A DNA stretch of 31,908 bases from Bacteroidales bacterium (GCA_017428285.1 JAFRRE010000155.1:1-31908); one strand, 5' to 3'. Counted from the stretch's first letter, positions 1 to 7,304 are shown. Notes: generated by a model not told the origin, from the sequence alone. Numbers and translations: made by a program.

Positions 1-656
1 ACGAGAAACGCCTCGAGAGCACCATCTTCATCACCGAGGGCGACTCCGCATCGGGAAGCATCACCAAGAGCCGCGACGTGCAGACCCAGGCCGTGTTCAG
101 CCTGCGCGGCAAACCGCTCAACTGCTTGGGAATGACCAAGAAAGTGTGCTACGAGAACGAGGAGTTCAACCTCCTGCAAGCCGCCCTGAACATCGACGAA
201 GACATCGAGAATTTGCGCTACAACAACATCGTCATCGCCACTGATGCCGATGTGGACGGTATGCACATCCGCCTGCTGATGCTCACCTTCTTCCTTCAGT
301 TCTACCCCGACCTCGTGCGCAACGGCCATGTCTACATCCTGCAAACCCCGCTTTTCCGCGTGCGCAACAAAAAAGAGACCTATTATTGCTACACCGACGA
401 GGAGCGCATCACCGCCAAGGAGAAATGCGGCAAGCAAGCAGAGATCACCCGCTTCAAAGGCTTGGGCGAAATCTCCCCCGACGAGTTCCGTGGTTTCATC
501 GGCCCCAACATGAGGCTTGAGCCGGTCATCCTGCGCTACGACTTCGGCATCAAGGAACTGCTGGAATACTACATGGGTAAAAACACCATGGAGCGACAGA
601 AGTTCATCATTGAGAATTTGAGGATTGAGGATGATTCGGAGATGGATAAGATGTGA
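1..656 (+). CDS. parE: DNA topoisomerase IV subunit B, C-terminal part (5' truncated by window edge)
   Basis: This is the ATPase/TOPRIM subunit of topoisomerase IV, which decatenates daughter chromosomes together with ParC. The reading frame is open from base 3 to the TGA at 654-656, so about 217 residues are present and the GHKL ATPase part lies upstream of the window. The TOPRIM signature EGDSASGS is encoded near 36-60, followed by the metal-binding [10 protein letters not shown] (around 241-270) and the PLFRV and ITRFKGLGE segments. The ending, with MGKNTMERQ followed by about 20 residues, matches Bacteroidetes ParE rather than GyrB. GyrB of this phylum was the alternative considered. The stop lies 3 bases from the stop of the convergent ATPase gene, so there is no room for a separate terminator. 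Confidence 0.93.
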   Translation, partial: EKRLESTIFITEGDSASGSITKSRDVQTQAVFSLRGKPLNCLGMTKKVCYENEEFNLLQAALNIDEDIENLRYNNIVIATDADVDGMHIRLLMLTFFLQFYPDLVRNGHVYILQTPLFRVRNKKETYYCYTDEERITAKEKCGKQAEITRFKGLGEISPDEFRGFIGPNMRLEPVILRYDFGIKELLEYYMGKNTMERQKFIIENLRIEDDSEMDKM

Positions 657-659
657 GTC

Positions 660-1862
660 TCAATACAAAAAGCCAAAAAGCCAGAGCGGGATTTTGTTGC
701 CGAGCACATACTCTTCGTCGGCGGAAGCGATATAGCCCTTTGCAACACCAGCGATTTGCTTGCCATCCTTGGAGCGTCCACCAACTTCAATCGTGTATTG
801 ATGGTCGATGGTGAAGTCAGCCGAAGTCTTGCTGTATTCCACGACATGGCTTGACGCGAGCTGATTAATGAAAAACACTTCGCGCTCCGTACCTTCGTTG
901 ACCCGTGTCGTGGCAAGGGCATGAAGCATATTGGGATTTTCCAAATAAATCTTGTCCGGCTTTTGTAGTCGTTTCACATTCGTTGCATCTGAATACAACA
1001 ACTGAATCAGGCGAGCCTCGCTGAGGATTTGAAGATAATTCAGCAAAGTGGTGCGTGAAATCTCCGCCATAGTCGCCAATTTGACGGTGTCGAGGGCAAA
1101 AGGCACATTGGAAGACAGAATGCCCAACAGCGACTTCACTTTTCTAATATTGCCCACGTCGAGTTTCCGTAATTGGGGCAGCTCCACCTCAATGATGGTG
1201 TTGACAATGTTCTCGATACGAACATAATAATTGTTCTGCCCTTCTCTCAAGAATGGATAGTAGCCATAGCGCAAATACTCAGCAAAAAGCGGCAGTGGGC
1301 GGATTTGTGCATTGACCTCGGCACAGATGCTGTTGCCGTTGGTTAGGATCTCTTGAAGTGTCCGCTTTTTGAATTCTTTTTGATGGAACATCCGCAAGTA
1401 TTCCCTGAACGAAAGCCCAAGCATGGTATAGGCAATGCAGCGGCGCGAAAGGTCGGCCTCACCGTCAGAAAGATTGACCAACGATGACCCGCTTAGCACA
1501 AAGTGCATGTCGGGAAACTCATCGTACGCGTTCTTGATTTCGATGCTCCACCCTTTATACTTATGCACTTCATCCAGAAACAGGTATTTTCCACCTTGGA
1601 CATGGAACTGCTCAATGAAATCCAGCAGATGATGAGTGCCAAAATAGATGTTATCAAGGCTCACATAAAGTACATCTGTGGTGTTGGTCGGGCCAAACAC
1701 TTGCATGATGCGTTGTGTCATGAGCGTTGTCTTACCGACACCCTTCTGGCCTTTGATCATCAGCAGCCGCTCATTCCAGTCGATTTCGTCCATGATGCTC
1801 CTAACGAAATCGAGGTTCACGGTCTGCATTCGGTTAAGGTGTCTTCTGACTAATGTTTCCAT
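660..1862 (-). CDS. AAA family ATPase with DUF4143-type C-terminal region
   Basis: The 400-residue protein carries a Walker A motif (GQKGVGKT, residues 38-45, Lys44), a Walker B motif (KYLFLDEVH, Asp97/Glu98) and a sensor-like FVLSGSS segment near residue 121. A winged-helix-like region (about 235-290) follows, and the C-terminal part resembles DUF4143, with a PD-(D/E)XK-like fold around EYSKTSADFTID and TIEVGG. Members are common in accessory regions of Bacteroidetes and archaea; their cellular role is mostly unknown. The ATG at 1862 is preceded by a good -7 box (1890-1897) and an array of palindromes (1905-2040). Its own winged helix is a plausible binder of that array, which is inference. 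The family call is firm; the function is not. Confidence 0.85.
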   Translation of the reverse strand: METLVRRHLNRMQTVNLDFVRSIMDEIDWNERLLMIKGQKGVGKTTLMTQRIMQVFGPTNTTDVLYVSLDNIYFGTHHLLDFIEQFHVQGGKYLFLDEVHKYKGWSIEIKNAYDEFPDMHFVLSGSSLVNLSDGEADLSRRCIAYTMLGLSFREYLRMFHQKEFKKRTLQEILTNGNSICAEVNAQIRPLPLFAEYLRYGYYPFLREGQNNYYVRIENIVNTIIEVELPQLRKLDVGNIRKVKSLLGILSSNVPFALDTVKLATMAEISRTTLLNYLQILSEARLIQLLYSDATNVKRLQKPDKIYLENPNMLHALATTRVNEGTEREVFFINQLASSHVVEYSKTSADFTIDHQYTIEVGGRSKDGKQIAGVAKGYIASADEEYVLGNKIPLWLFGFLY

Positions 1863-1889
1863 TTTTCCATGATGTTAAGTTTCCGGCTG

Positions 1890-1919
1890 CAAAGATATAA
1901 AAAATGTTCAATATGCAAA
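1890..1919 (-). promoter_or_regulatory. Bacteroidetes-type promoter of the AAA ATPase gene
   Basis: Read on the minus strand, TATCTTTG (complement of 1890-1897) fits the TAnnTTTG -7 box, and TTTG (complement of 1916-1919) fits the -33 box, with an 18-bp spacer. The start codon is 28 bases downstream of the -7 box. The first 18-bp palindrome (1905-1922) covers the spacer and the -33 box, so a bound protein would block this promoter. Confidence 0.6.
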
Positions 1920-2040
1920 ACATTTCAATGAAAAATTTGTTTTTCTTATTGAACATTTTTAAGGAAACAACTCAAAAAAGACAATAAAATGTTTTATATG
2001 CTGAACAGATTTAATTGGAATATGTTCAATATATTGAACA
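1905..2040. repeat. Array of four 18-bp TGTT-N10-AACA palindromes
   Basis: Four 18-mers begin with TGTT and end with AACA: 1905-1922, 1938-1955, 1990-2007 and 2023-2040. The last, TGTTCAATATATTGAACA, is a perfect palindrome; the others match it at about 13 to 15 of 18 positions. Start-to-start distances are 33, 52 and 33 bp, close to 3, 5 and 3 helical turns, so all copies would face the same side of the DNA. They lie between the rhuM stop (2043) and the ATPase start (1862), and the first covers the ATPase -33 box. This reads as a multi-site operator; the last palindrome could also act as a weak rhuM transcript end. Confidence 0.65.
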
Positions 2041-2042
2041 CT

Positions 2043-3032
2043 TTACTTGATAGGCAACGATTTGATATTCTCCAAGAAATCCTTCTCCACTTGGCTTAAT
2101 GTGCGCTGTTGGTATTTCTTGTACTCGTTGGTAGCGTGGTCGATGGCTTGTTGGTGTGATACTTTTCCTGAACCTTGGAGCAACTTTTCTCCGCTCATCG
2201 TCAATATGTTGTCCAAATGCGCTGCCCAATCTTTCATGGTCATGGCTTGTTGGCGCTCGGCCTGTCGTTCCGCAAAGTCCAAGTATCCAGAAACGATTTG
2301 TCCCATTGCCCGCAATTCCTTCTCATCCAGATAGTTCTTTGCAATGACGGCATCCTTCAGATGCGGCCTGTCGCCTTCAAAAGTCGTCAATCCCATAAAT
2401 TCCTTTTCGGCATCGGCGCGGCTTACGATGACCTCTGCTGCCGTCTGTCCGTGCACTGCAAAATGAATCTTGTTCTGCACTCGTTTGAAAAACTCAATGG
2501 AAATATCGGCTTTCGGATCGTAGTCGATGCTTGTGGCGTAAATGTCTAATATCTGTCTATAAAAGACCTTCTCGGAGGAACGGATGTCGCGGATACGCTC
2601 CAAGAGTTCTTTCCAATAGCCGCCACCGCCGAGGTTTTTCAGGCGATTGTCGTCGAGGGCGAAGCCTTTTCTGATGTATTCTTTCAGCACACCTGTGGCC
2701 CAGATACGAAATCGTGTGGCAATGGATGACTTAATACGGTATCCGAGGGAAATAATCATATCGAGATTATAAAAAGGAATCTCTCTGGACACCTTTCTGT
2801 TCCCTTCGGTTTGAACCTGTCGGAATTTCCGACAGGTTGAATCTTCCGTCAACTCACCTTCTTGATAAATGTGTCTAATATGCTCAACCACATTTGTCCT
2901 CGATGTTTGATACAGTTCCGCCATTTGCTGCTGCGAAAGCCATACCGTTTCTTCTTGCAGATTGACATTAATCTTTGTCAATCCGTCCTCGCTTTGGTAT
3001 ATGATGATATTGTTTTGGGTGTTATCTGACAT
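2043..3032 (-). CDS. RhuM family protein (virulence protein RhuM-like)
   Basis: The 329-residue protein has the full RhuM-family layout. An N-terminal winged helix-turn-helix (residues 28-60: VWLSQQQMAELYQTS, then NVVEHIRHI) is followed by the conserved TCRKFRQ and FYNLDMIISLGYRIKS core (66-102), the ATRFRIWATGVLKEYI segment, and a C-terminal helical region with KNYLDEKEL and MTMKDWAAHLD. RhuM was named from a Salmonella pathogenicity island; its biochemical role is unsettled and homologues sit in accessory and phage-related regions. The ATG at 3032 lies 25 bases below a good -7 box. The codons for residues 66-72 form a near-perfect palindrome (2816-2836) that recurs upstream of the gene. Confidence 0.88.
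   Translation of the reverse strand: MSDNTQNNIIIYQSEDGLTKINVNLQEETVWLSQQQMAELYQTSRTNVVEHIRHIYQEGELTEDSTCRKFRQVQTEGNRKVSREIPFYNLDMIISLGYRIKSSIATRFRIWATGVLKEYIRKGFALDDNRLKNLGGGGYWKELLERIRDIRSSEKVFYRQILDIYATSIDYDPKADISIEFFKRVQNKIHFAVHGQTAAEVIVSRADAEKEFMGLTTFEGDRPHLKDAVIAKNYLDEKELRAMGQIVSGYLDFAERQAERQQAMTMKDWAAHLDNILTMSGEKLLQGSGKVSHQQAIDHATNEYKKYQQRTLSQVEKDFLENIKSLPIK
2816..2836. repeat. 21-bp palindrome inside the rhuM coding sequence (P1)
   Basis: Ten bases on each side of a central T form a perfect inverted repeat with the core GTCGGAATTTCCGAC. It encodes residues 66-72 (TCRKFRQ) of RhuM. The 30 bases from 2816 to 2845 match 3139-3168, upstream of the gene, at 27 positions. Confidence 0.75.
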
Positions 3033-3057
3033 AGAATCATCTCTTTGTTTAACCTTG

Positions 3058-3065
3058 CAAAGATA
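3058..3065 (-). promoter_or_regulatory. -7 box of the rhuM promoter
   Basis: On the minus strand this reads TATCTTTG, an exact TAnnTTTG match placed 25 bases before the rhuM ATG. No clear -33 TTTG lies at the usual 19-21 bp spacing. Palindrome P2 (3096-3116) begins 30 bp upstream, where a regulator could act. Confidence 0.55.
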
Positions 3066-3095
3066 ATGAAAATTGTCGGACTTTTACGATTTGGC

Positions 3096-3159
3096 AAAAT
3101 CGGAAATTCCGATTTTTCTATCAATTCAGTCGAATGAACTTGTCGGGATTTCCGACAGG
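3096..3159. repeat. Two further palindromes upstream of rhuM (P2 3096-3116, P3 3139-3159)
   Basis: P2 is a 10+1+10 perfect palindrome with the core ATCGGAAATTCCGAT. P3 (core GTCGGGATTTCCGAC) matches the intragenic palindrome P1 at 19 of 21 bases. The shared core is RTCGGRAWTTCCGAY. A half-site, TTGTCGGA, lies at 3073-3080. P2 and P3 start 43 bp apart. Read on the minus strand, P3 would encode KDSTCRKSRQV, very like RhuM residues 63-73, so P3 may be a relic of rhuM coding sequence or a copied binding site. The rest of the 244-bp gap (3033-3276) shows no gene. Confidence 0.7.
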
Positions 3160-3276
3160 TTGAGTCTTTTATTTACAATAAAGATGACCATTGCATCTTT
3201 TGCAACAGTCATTATTCTCAGTTATTTCCATTTTAAAAACAACCGCTATTCGGTTTAATCAAATGCATTTATGTCG

Positions 3277-4017
3277 CTACCGCGAACGAACAGCTCGCAC
3301 TGGCATCCCAGGTTCTCCTCGGCCACCAGAATATACCCCAAAAGCATTGTAACTTGGAGCAAATATAAATCCCAAACATTTAGATGGATCTTCAGAAGAC
3401 ATCGAACTTGATTGATAAAACCCTACTGTACCTTCATATTCAACTCCATTATCACTGATGCCACCACTAGCGGGCAGAAATAGAGTTTTTCCGTTGGGTG
3501 CGGTAAAAAGACATCCATTTACTCCATTTGGCGTTACTCCAATGGTATGAGTACAATAAGAAATCAATTCGTTCCAATCTTCATAAGATGGAGTACGCCA
3601 AACACTACCCCAATTGGCCTTTGCTGCATCATCAGAAGACTGCAATACTACCAGATTATCAGTAAAACCATTATATCCATATTCCGAATTATTACAATAC
3701 TTTGTTAGTTGACGCCGATCCCCACCATTACACCATTTGTAATTACTCCATGAATAAGACAATTTCGATGCAGTCTCTCCCCATGCAAAATAATAGCCAT
3801 TTGCCTCAGAAGTTCCTGCACCCACATTACAAGTTGCCCACAAAGTTCCACTCGGTAAGCCAAGATCGACATAACTATGGCTGTTATTCGAGCCACCTCC
3901 ATTGTTTCCTCCATTATTACCACCATTATTCGGAACATCCGTTTTTGTACATCCCGCGGTAATGACTACCGCCACCGTTAGCATTATGGCTGCTATGGCC
4001 TTCATAACTTTATGCAT
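3277..4017 (-). CDS. FISUMP-domain lipoprotein
   Basis: The 246-residue exported protein has a lipoprotein signal with lipobox ITAGC about 20 residues from the start, then a low-complexity Asn/Gly linker (NNGGNNGGNNGGG). A C-terminal domain of FISUMP type (Fibrobacter succinogenes major paralogous domain) follows, marked by YVDLGLPSGTLWATCNVG, YYFAWGE, WRTPSYEDWNEL, LFLPASGG and GMPVRAVRS. Such proteins are surface lipoproteins of unknown function that usually occur as families. The start at 4017 (MHKVMKAIAA) is chosen because it gives a normal signal peptide. An in-frame extension to 4071 adds 18 residues (DLAFWVSRWK and onward) that would spoil it. A second ATG lies at 4005. The gene is preceded by a long structured leader. 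Confidence 0.8.
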   Translation of the reverse strand: MHKVMKAIAAIMLTVAVVITAGCTKTDVPNNGGNNGGNNGGGSNNSHSYVDLGLPSGTLWATCNVGAGTSEANGYYFAWGETASKLSYSWSNYKWCNGGDRRQLTKYCNNSEYGYNGFTDNLVVLQSSDDAAKANWGSVWRTPSYEDWNELISYCTHTIGVTPNGVNGCLFTAPNGKTLFLPASGGISDNGVEYEGTVGFYQSSSMSSEDPSKCLGFIFAPSYNAFGVYSGGRGEPGMPVRAVRSR

Positions 4018-4440
4018 ATCTGATAGATTTAAGTTGTTTTTCCAGCGCGACACCCAAAACGCCAAATCCATTTTGAATTTAATTGTCTAACCTCGAAACA
4101 CACCGAAAAAAAGAAGCGCGGGTATCTGAACTATTGCTCATCCCGCGTTCCGAGGCTCTCGCATTGCCTACTTTCCAAGGATTAGCAATGCCGAAGCCCA
4201 CGCTGTTAGAATATACGATTAATAGTATAATCCGACATAATGGGCGTTGGCCATTGCTTCATCTTGTGGAAAGTCTTGAATTTGCGAGATTCGGAACGCC
4301 ACAGATAAAGCGTTAGTACAACGCCTTTTCTTTTAGTATGTCTGCCAAGTGCACAATTATGCTTTTGGCAAGGCAAAGAAACGAAAAAATAATGGAATAA
4401 AGTAAGGATTAATAGAAAAAATCTTTCAAAGTTGACATAA
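4018..4440 (-). other. Long non-coding leader of the FISUMP gene with several hairpins; possible dispersed module
   Basis: About 500 bases (4018-4521) separate the MNT gene from the FISUMP start without a convincing gene. On the minus strand, in order of transcription, they contain a 6-bp hairpin (arms 4343-4348 and 4365-4370), GCGTT/AACGC (4310-4324), GCATTGC/GCAATGC (4161-4167 and 4185-4191), and CGCGGG/CCCGCG (4117-4122 and 4142-4147). The last is followed on the minus strand by a T-rich tract and could terminate or attenuate transcription before the lipoprotein. A 77-codon plus-strand frame (4083-4316, TTG start) and a 20-codon frame (4338-4400) are probably incidental. The segment feels like one repeated upstream of related lipoproteins in this order, which is recollection and not tested. 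Confidence 0.4.
4104..4147 (-). terminator. Terminator-like hairpin within the FISUMP leader
   Basis: On the minus strand the arms CGCGGG and CCCGCG (complements of 4142-4147 and 4117-4122) enclose a 19-base loop. They are followed by CTTCTTTTTTTC (4105-4116). The stem is short but entirely GC and the U-run is good. It lies about 90 bases before the start codon, which fits attenuation, or the end of an upstream transcript. Confidence 0.4.
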
Positions 4441-4521
4441 TCAACTAATTACAGATGCACACCTCTCTTCATTTGGAAACTTGGCAAAATGTCGTTCGGC
4501 GAGTTGGCGGAAAAGAATCAA

Positions 4522-4842
4522 TCAGTTCAATACCATCCCTTCCCTATCGACATTGTCATAAAAAAGCGATCCTTTTCGTTTGGCCCATTCCGTGTAGGTG
4601 TAAATTTTCGGACTGAAATAAGTGCCATATTCCCAGCCTAACTCTACGAATGGATAGGCATACGTTCCAAAAATGTCGTTTTGCAGTTGCTGGTCATTGA
4701 GCAAGATGAGCAAATCCCAGTCGGAATCTTCACGCGCGTCATTGCGAGCCTGCGACCCAAACAAAATAAGCCTCGCTCCTTCAGGAAGCACCTTGGCACC
4801 CAAAGCACGAATGGAACTCAATATGGTTTCTTTTTCAGACAT
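4522..4842 (-). CDS. MNT-type nucleotidyltransferase domain protein
   Basis: The 106-residue protein has the minimal nucleotidyltransferase signature LFGSQARNDAREDSDWDLLI, the GSx10DxD pattern with its two metal-binding aspartates. This fold occurs in MNT/HEPN toxin-antitoxin pairs, where it modifies or neutralises a HEPN RNase, and in small orphan proteins. No HEPN frame lies on either side. The ATG at 4842 (MSEKETILSS) is preferred over an upstream TTG at 4878 because a TAnnTTTG box sits at 4861-4868, only 18 bases before it, which would place the transcription start inside the longer version. Confidence 0.75.
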   Translation of the reverse strand: MSEKETILSSIRALGAKVLPEGARLILFGSQARNDAREDSDWDLLILLNDQQLQNDIFGTYAYPFVELGWEYGTYFSPKIYTYTEWAKRKGSLFYDNVDREGMVLN

Positions 4843-4860
4843 GTTCTTATTATTTCGATG

Positions 4861-4868
4861 CAAAACTA
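4861..4868 (-). promoter_or_regulatory. -7 box of the MNT nucleotidyltransferase gene
   Basis: The minus strand reads TAGTTTTG, an exact TAnnTTTG match. The leader would be about 10 bases. It decides the start at 4842. Confidence 0.5.
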
Positions 4869-4921
4869 CAAAAAACAATCATTCGCCGCAACTTTTCCTT
4901 TTGCTTTACAACAATTTGTTG

Positions 4922-4929
4922 TACTTTTG
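4922..4929 (+). promoter_or_regulatory. Possible -7 box for the prolyl oligopeptidase gene
   Basis: TACTTTTG fits TAnnTTTG. A transcript from here would have a leader of about 180 bases running through the repeats at 4941-5109. No better box was found nearer to the start at 5118. Confidence 0.35.
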
Positions 4930-4940
4930 TTTCCTGAAAA

Positions 4941-5035
4941 CGGACTGCTTTGCCGCGCGTCGCTCGCAACTCCTCGCAGTGATGCAAAGCGATGACAAGG
5001 TTAGTCCCGAGTCTCGCGTCCCGAAGTCCCGAGTC
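4941..5035. repeat. Repeat debris in the leader before the peptidase
   Basis: On the minus strand 4941-4995 contains CTGCGAGGAGTTGCGAGCGA followed by a GCGGCAAAGCAGTCCG stretch. It resembles the widespread dispersed repeat around the phrase TGCGAGGAGC-GCGACGAAGCAATCC. The 11-mer AGTCCCGAGTC then occurs at 5003-5013 and 5025-5035. Both look like intergenic repeat remnants rather than coding sequence. Confidence 0.4.
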
Positions 5036-5066
5036 CATCGAATCTTTGAATCTTGAATTTTGAATC

Positions 5067-5109
5067 TTAAATCTTAAATCTTAAATCTTAAATCTTAAAT
5101 CTTTAAATC
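5067..5109 (+). repeat. Tandem heptamer TTAAATC, five perfect copies plus one imperfect
   Basis: TTAAATC is repeated without interruption at 5067-5101, then TTTAAATC follows (5102-5109), ending 8 bases before the start codon of the peptidase. A related AT-rich string with TTTAAATCTTTAAATC lies before enolase at 27980-28003. Copy number could change by slippage; it lies outside the reading frame, so any effect would be on leader length. Confidence 0.8.
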
Positions 5110-5117
5110 AACCAATA

Positions 5118-7268
5118 ATGAAAAAACTCACCTTATTAGTTATGGGCACAATCACCCTCTTCGGCTGCAACCAACAACCAAAGCAGCCTGAACGTTATGC
5201 CGTCAAGGCTTACCCCGAGACGCGCATGGACACCACCGTTGTTGACGACTACTTCGGCACTCTGGTCGCCGACCCGTACCGCTGGCTCGAAAACGACACC
5301 TCCGCCGAGACCGCCAAATGGGTCAAGGAACAGAATGAAGTCACGCAAGACTACCTGAGCCACATCCCCTTCCGCAGCGCTCTCAAGGACCGCCTCACGC
5401 AACTCGTGGACTACGAACGCTATGGCATGCCTTCCAAGAAACACGGGCGCTACATCTACTCGAAGAACGACGGCCTCCAGAACCAGAGCGTCATCTACAT
5501 GCAGGAGACCCTCGACGGCGAGCCTACCGTCCTCCTCGACCCCAACAAGCTCTCCGACGACGGCACCGTGTCGCTAGGCAGCATCAGCTTCTCCAACGAC
5601 GGCAAGTACATGGCCTACACCATCCAACGCAGCGGCTCCGACTGGGTTGAAATCTACGTGAAGGACATGGCCACCTTAGAACTCCTCCCCGACCACATCG
5701 AATGGGCCAAGTTCACCGGCGCATCGTGGTACAAGGACGGCTTCTTCTATGCCGCCTACGACCGCCCAGAAGCTGGCAAGGAGTTCAGCAACGTTAACGA
5801 AAATCACAAGATCTACTACCACAAACTCGGTACACCGCAGGAGCAAGATGAACTCTTCTACTCCAACCCCTCCCAGCCGCGTTATTTCCACCAGGTGGAC
5901 CTGACCGAGGATGAGCATTACATGTTCCTCTTCGAGAGCGGTCAAGGTGCAGGTAGCACATTGTGGATTCGCGATATGCAAGACCCGAAGGGCAAATTCG
6001 TGCAAATTGCCTTCGATATGGACTACCAGTACAATCCCATCGACGTGATTGATGATGTGCTGTATATCTTCACCAACTACAACGCGCCCAAGGGCCGCAT
6101 CTGCAAAGTCTCGGCTAAAGCTCCTCAGATGGAGAACTGGGTGGATGTGATTCCCGAAAGCGAGAACGTTATTTCTGGCATCAACCTTGCCAAGGGCAAG
6201 ATGATTGTCATCTACGACAAGGATGCCGCCAACCACGCTTACGTCTACACTATGGATGGCCAGCAACTCCACGAGATTGCCCTGCCGACCTACGGCGCCG
6301 TCGGGTTCAGCAGCAAATACGAAGAGCCTAAAGTGTTCTACGCCTTCACCTCCTTCGCCTTCCCAACCACGATTTACCAATACAACATCGAAGACAACAC
6401 CTCCTCCGTGTTCCGTGCTCCCGCCATCGACTTCAAGTCGGAGGATTACGTCACCGAGCAGGTCTTTGTCACCTCGAAGGACGGCACCAAGGTCCCGATG
6501 TTCTTAACCTACAAGAAAGGCTTGCAGAAAGACGGCACCAACCCGACCTTCCTTTACGGTTACGGTGGCTTCAACATCACCCTTAACCCGGGCTTCAGCA
6601 CCTCACGTCTGCCCTTCATCGAGAATGGCGGCATTTACGCCCAGATGAACCTACGCGGTGGCAACGAATACGGTGAGGAATGGCATATTGCCGGCACCAA
6701 GTTGCAGAAGCAGAATGTCTTCGACGACTGCATTGCCTGCGCCGAATACCTTATCAATAACGGATACACCTCGAAGGAGTACTTGGCTCTGAACGGTGGC
6801 TCCAACGGAGGTCTGCTCGTTGGCGCTGTCGTCAACCAGCGTCCCGACCTCTTCGCCGTGGCAGTGCCGCAAGTCGGTGTGATGGACATGTTGCGTTACC
6901 ACCTCTTCACCATCGGTTGGAACTGGGCCAGCGACTACGGCACCAGCGAGGACGACGAGGCCATGTTCAAGGCCTTGTATGCCTACTCTCCGCTGCACAC
7001 CATCAAGAGCGGTGCTGACGTACACTATCCCGCCATCATGGTCACCACTGCCGACCACGACGACCGCGTGGTACCCGCCCACTCGTTCAAGTATGCGGCC
7101 ACCTTGCAAGCTGCCCAGACCGGCGACCAGCCCAAGATCATCCGCATCGACACCAAGGCCGGTCACGGCGGTGGCAAGCCCATCTCCAAAGTCCTTGAGG
7201 AACAGGCTGATATTTACTCATTCATCCTGTATAACATGGGATTGAGTTATCCGAAGGAAGCGAAATAA
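5118..7268 (+). CDS. Prolyl oligopeptidase family (S9A) lipoprotein
   Basis: This is a 716-residue serine peptidase expected to cleave short peptides after proline. The start MKKLTLLVMGTITLFGC is a lipoprotein signal with the lipid-bearing Cys at 17, so the enzyme is probably anchored in the envelope. A seven-bladed propeller region (about 80-420) has YRWLENDTS near its entry. The C-terminal alpha/beta hydrolase has the nucleophile in GGSNGGLL (Ser562), the acid in DHDDRV (Asp648) and the histidine in AGHGGG (His683), so the triad is complete. Length and motif order are those of full prolyl endopeptidases. The codon bias toward C-ending codons is stronger than in the accessory block to its left. 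It appears to be a single-gene unit. Confidence 0.93.
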   Translation: MKKLTLLVMGTITLFGCNQQPKQPERYAVKAYPETRMDTTVVDDYFGTLVADPYRWLENDTSAETAKWVKEQNEVTQDYLSHIPFRSALKDRLTQLVDYERYGMPSKKHGRYIYSKNDGLQNQSVIYMQETLDGEPTVLLDPNKLSDDGTVSLGSISFSNDGKYMAYTIQRSGSDWVEIYVKDMATLELLPDHIEWAKFTGASWYKDGFFYAAYDRPEAGKEFSNVNENHKIYYHKLGTPQEQDELFYSNPSQPRYFHQVDLTEDEHYMFLFESGQGAGSTLWIRDMQDPKGKFVQIAFDMDYQYNPIDVIDDVLYIFTNYNAPKGRICKVSAKAPQMENWVDVIPESENVISGINLAKGKMIVIYDKDAANHAYVYTMDGQQLHEIALPTYGAVGFSSKYEEPKVFYAFTSFAFPTTIYQYNIEDNTSSVFRAPAIDFKSEDYVTEQVFVTSKDGTKVPMFLTYKKGLQKDGTNPTFLYGYGGFNITLNPGFSTSRLPFIENGGIYAQMNLRGGNEYGEEWHIAGTKLQKQNVFDDCIACAEYLINNGYTSKEYLALNGGSNGGLLVGAVVNQRPDLFAVAVPQVGVMDMLRYHLFTIGWNWASDYGTSEDDEAMFKALYAYSPLHTIKSGADVHYPAIMVTTADHDDRVVPAHSFKYAATLQAAQTGDQPKIIRIDTKAGHGGGKPISKVLEEQADIYSFILYNMGLSYPKEAK

Positions 7269-7304
7269 TCGTGTCCTTTTATCCTGTATTTCAGTAAAAT
7301 TGAG

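Noticed and set aside
3073..3258. 61-residue plus-strand frame between rhuM and the FISUMP gene
   Set aside because: TTG start, no family, and it runs through three palindromes that explain the sequence better.
4083..4316. 77-residue plus-strand frame with a hairpin and T-run at its stop
   Set aside because: It has a TTG start, no promoter box and unusual composition. It was kept as part of the structured leader, although a conserved short gene is not fully excluded.
5676..6380. 234-residue minus-strand frame within the prolyl oligopeptidase
   Set aside because: Antisense shadow of a complete S9A peptidase.
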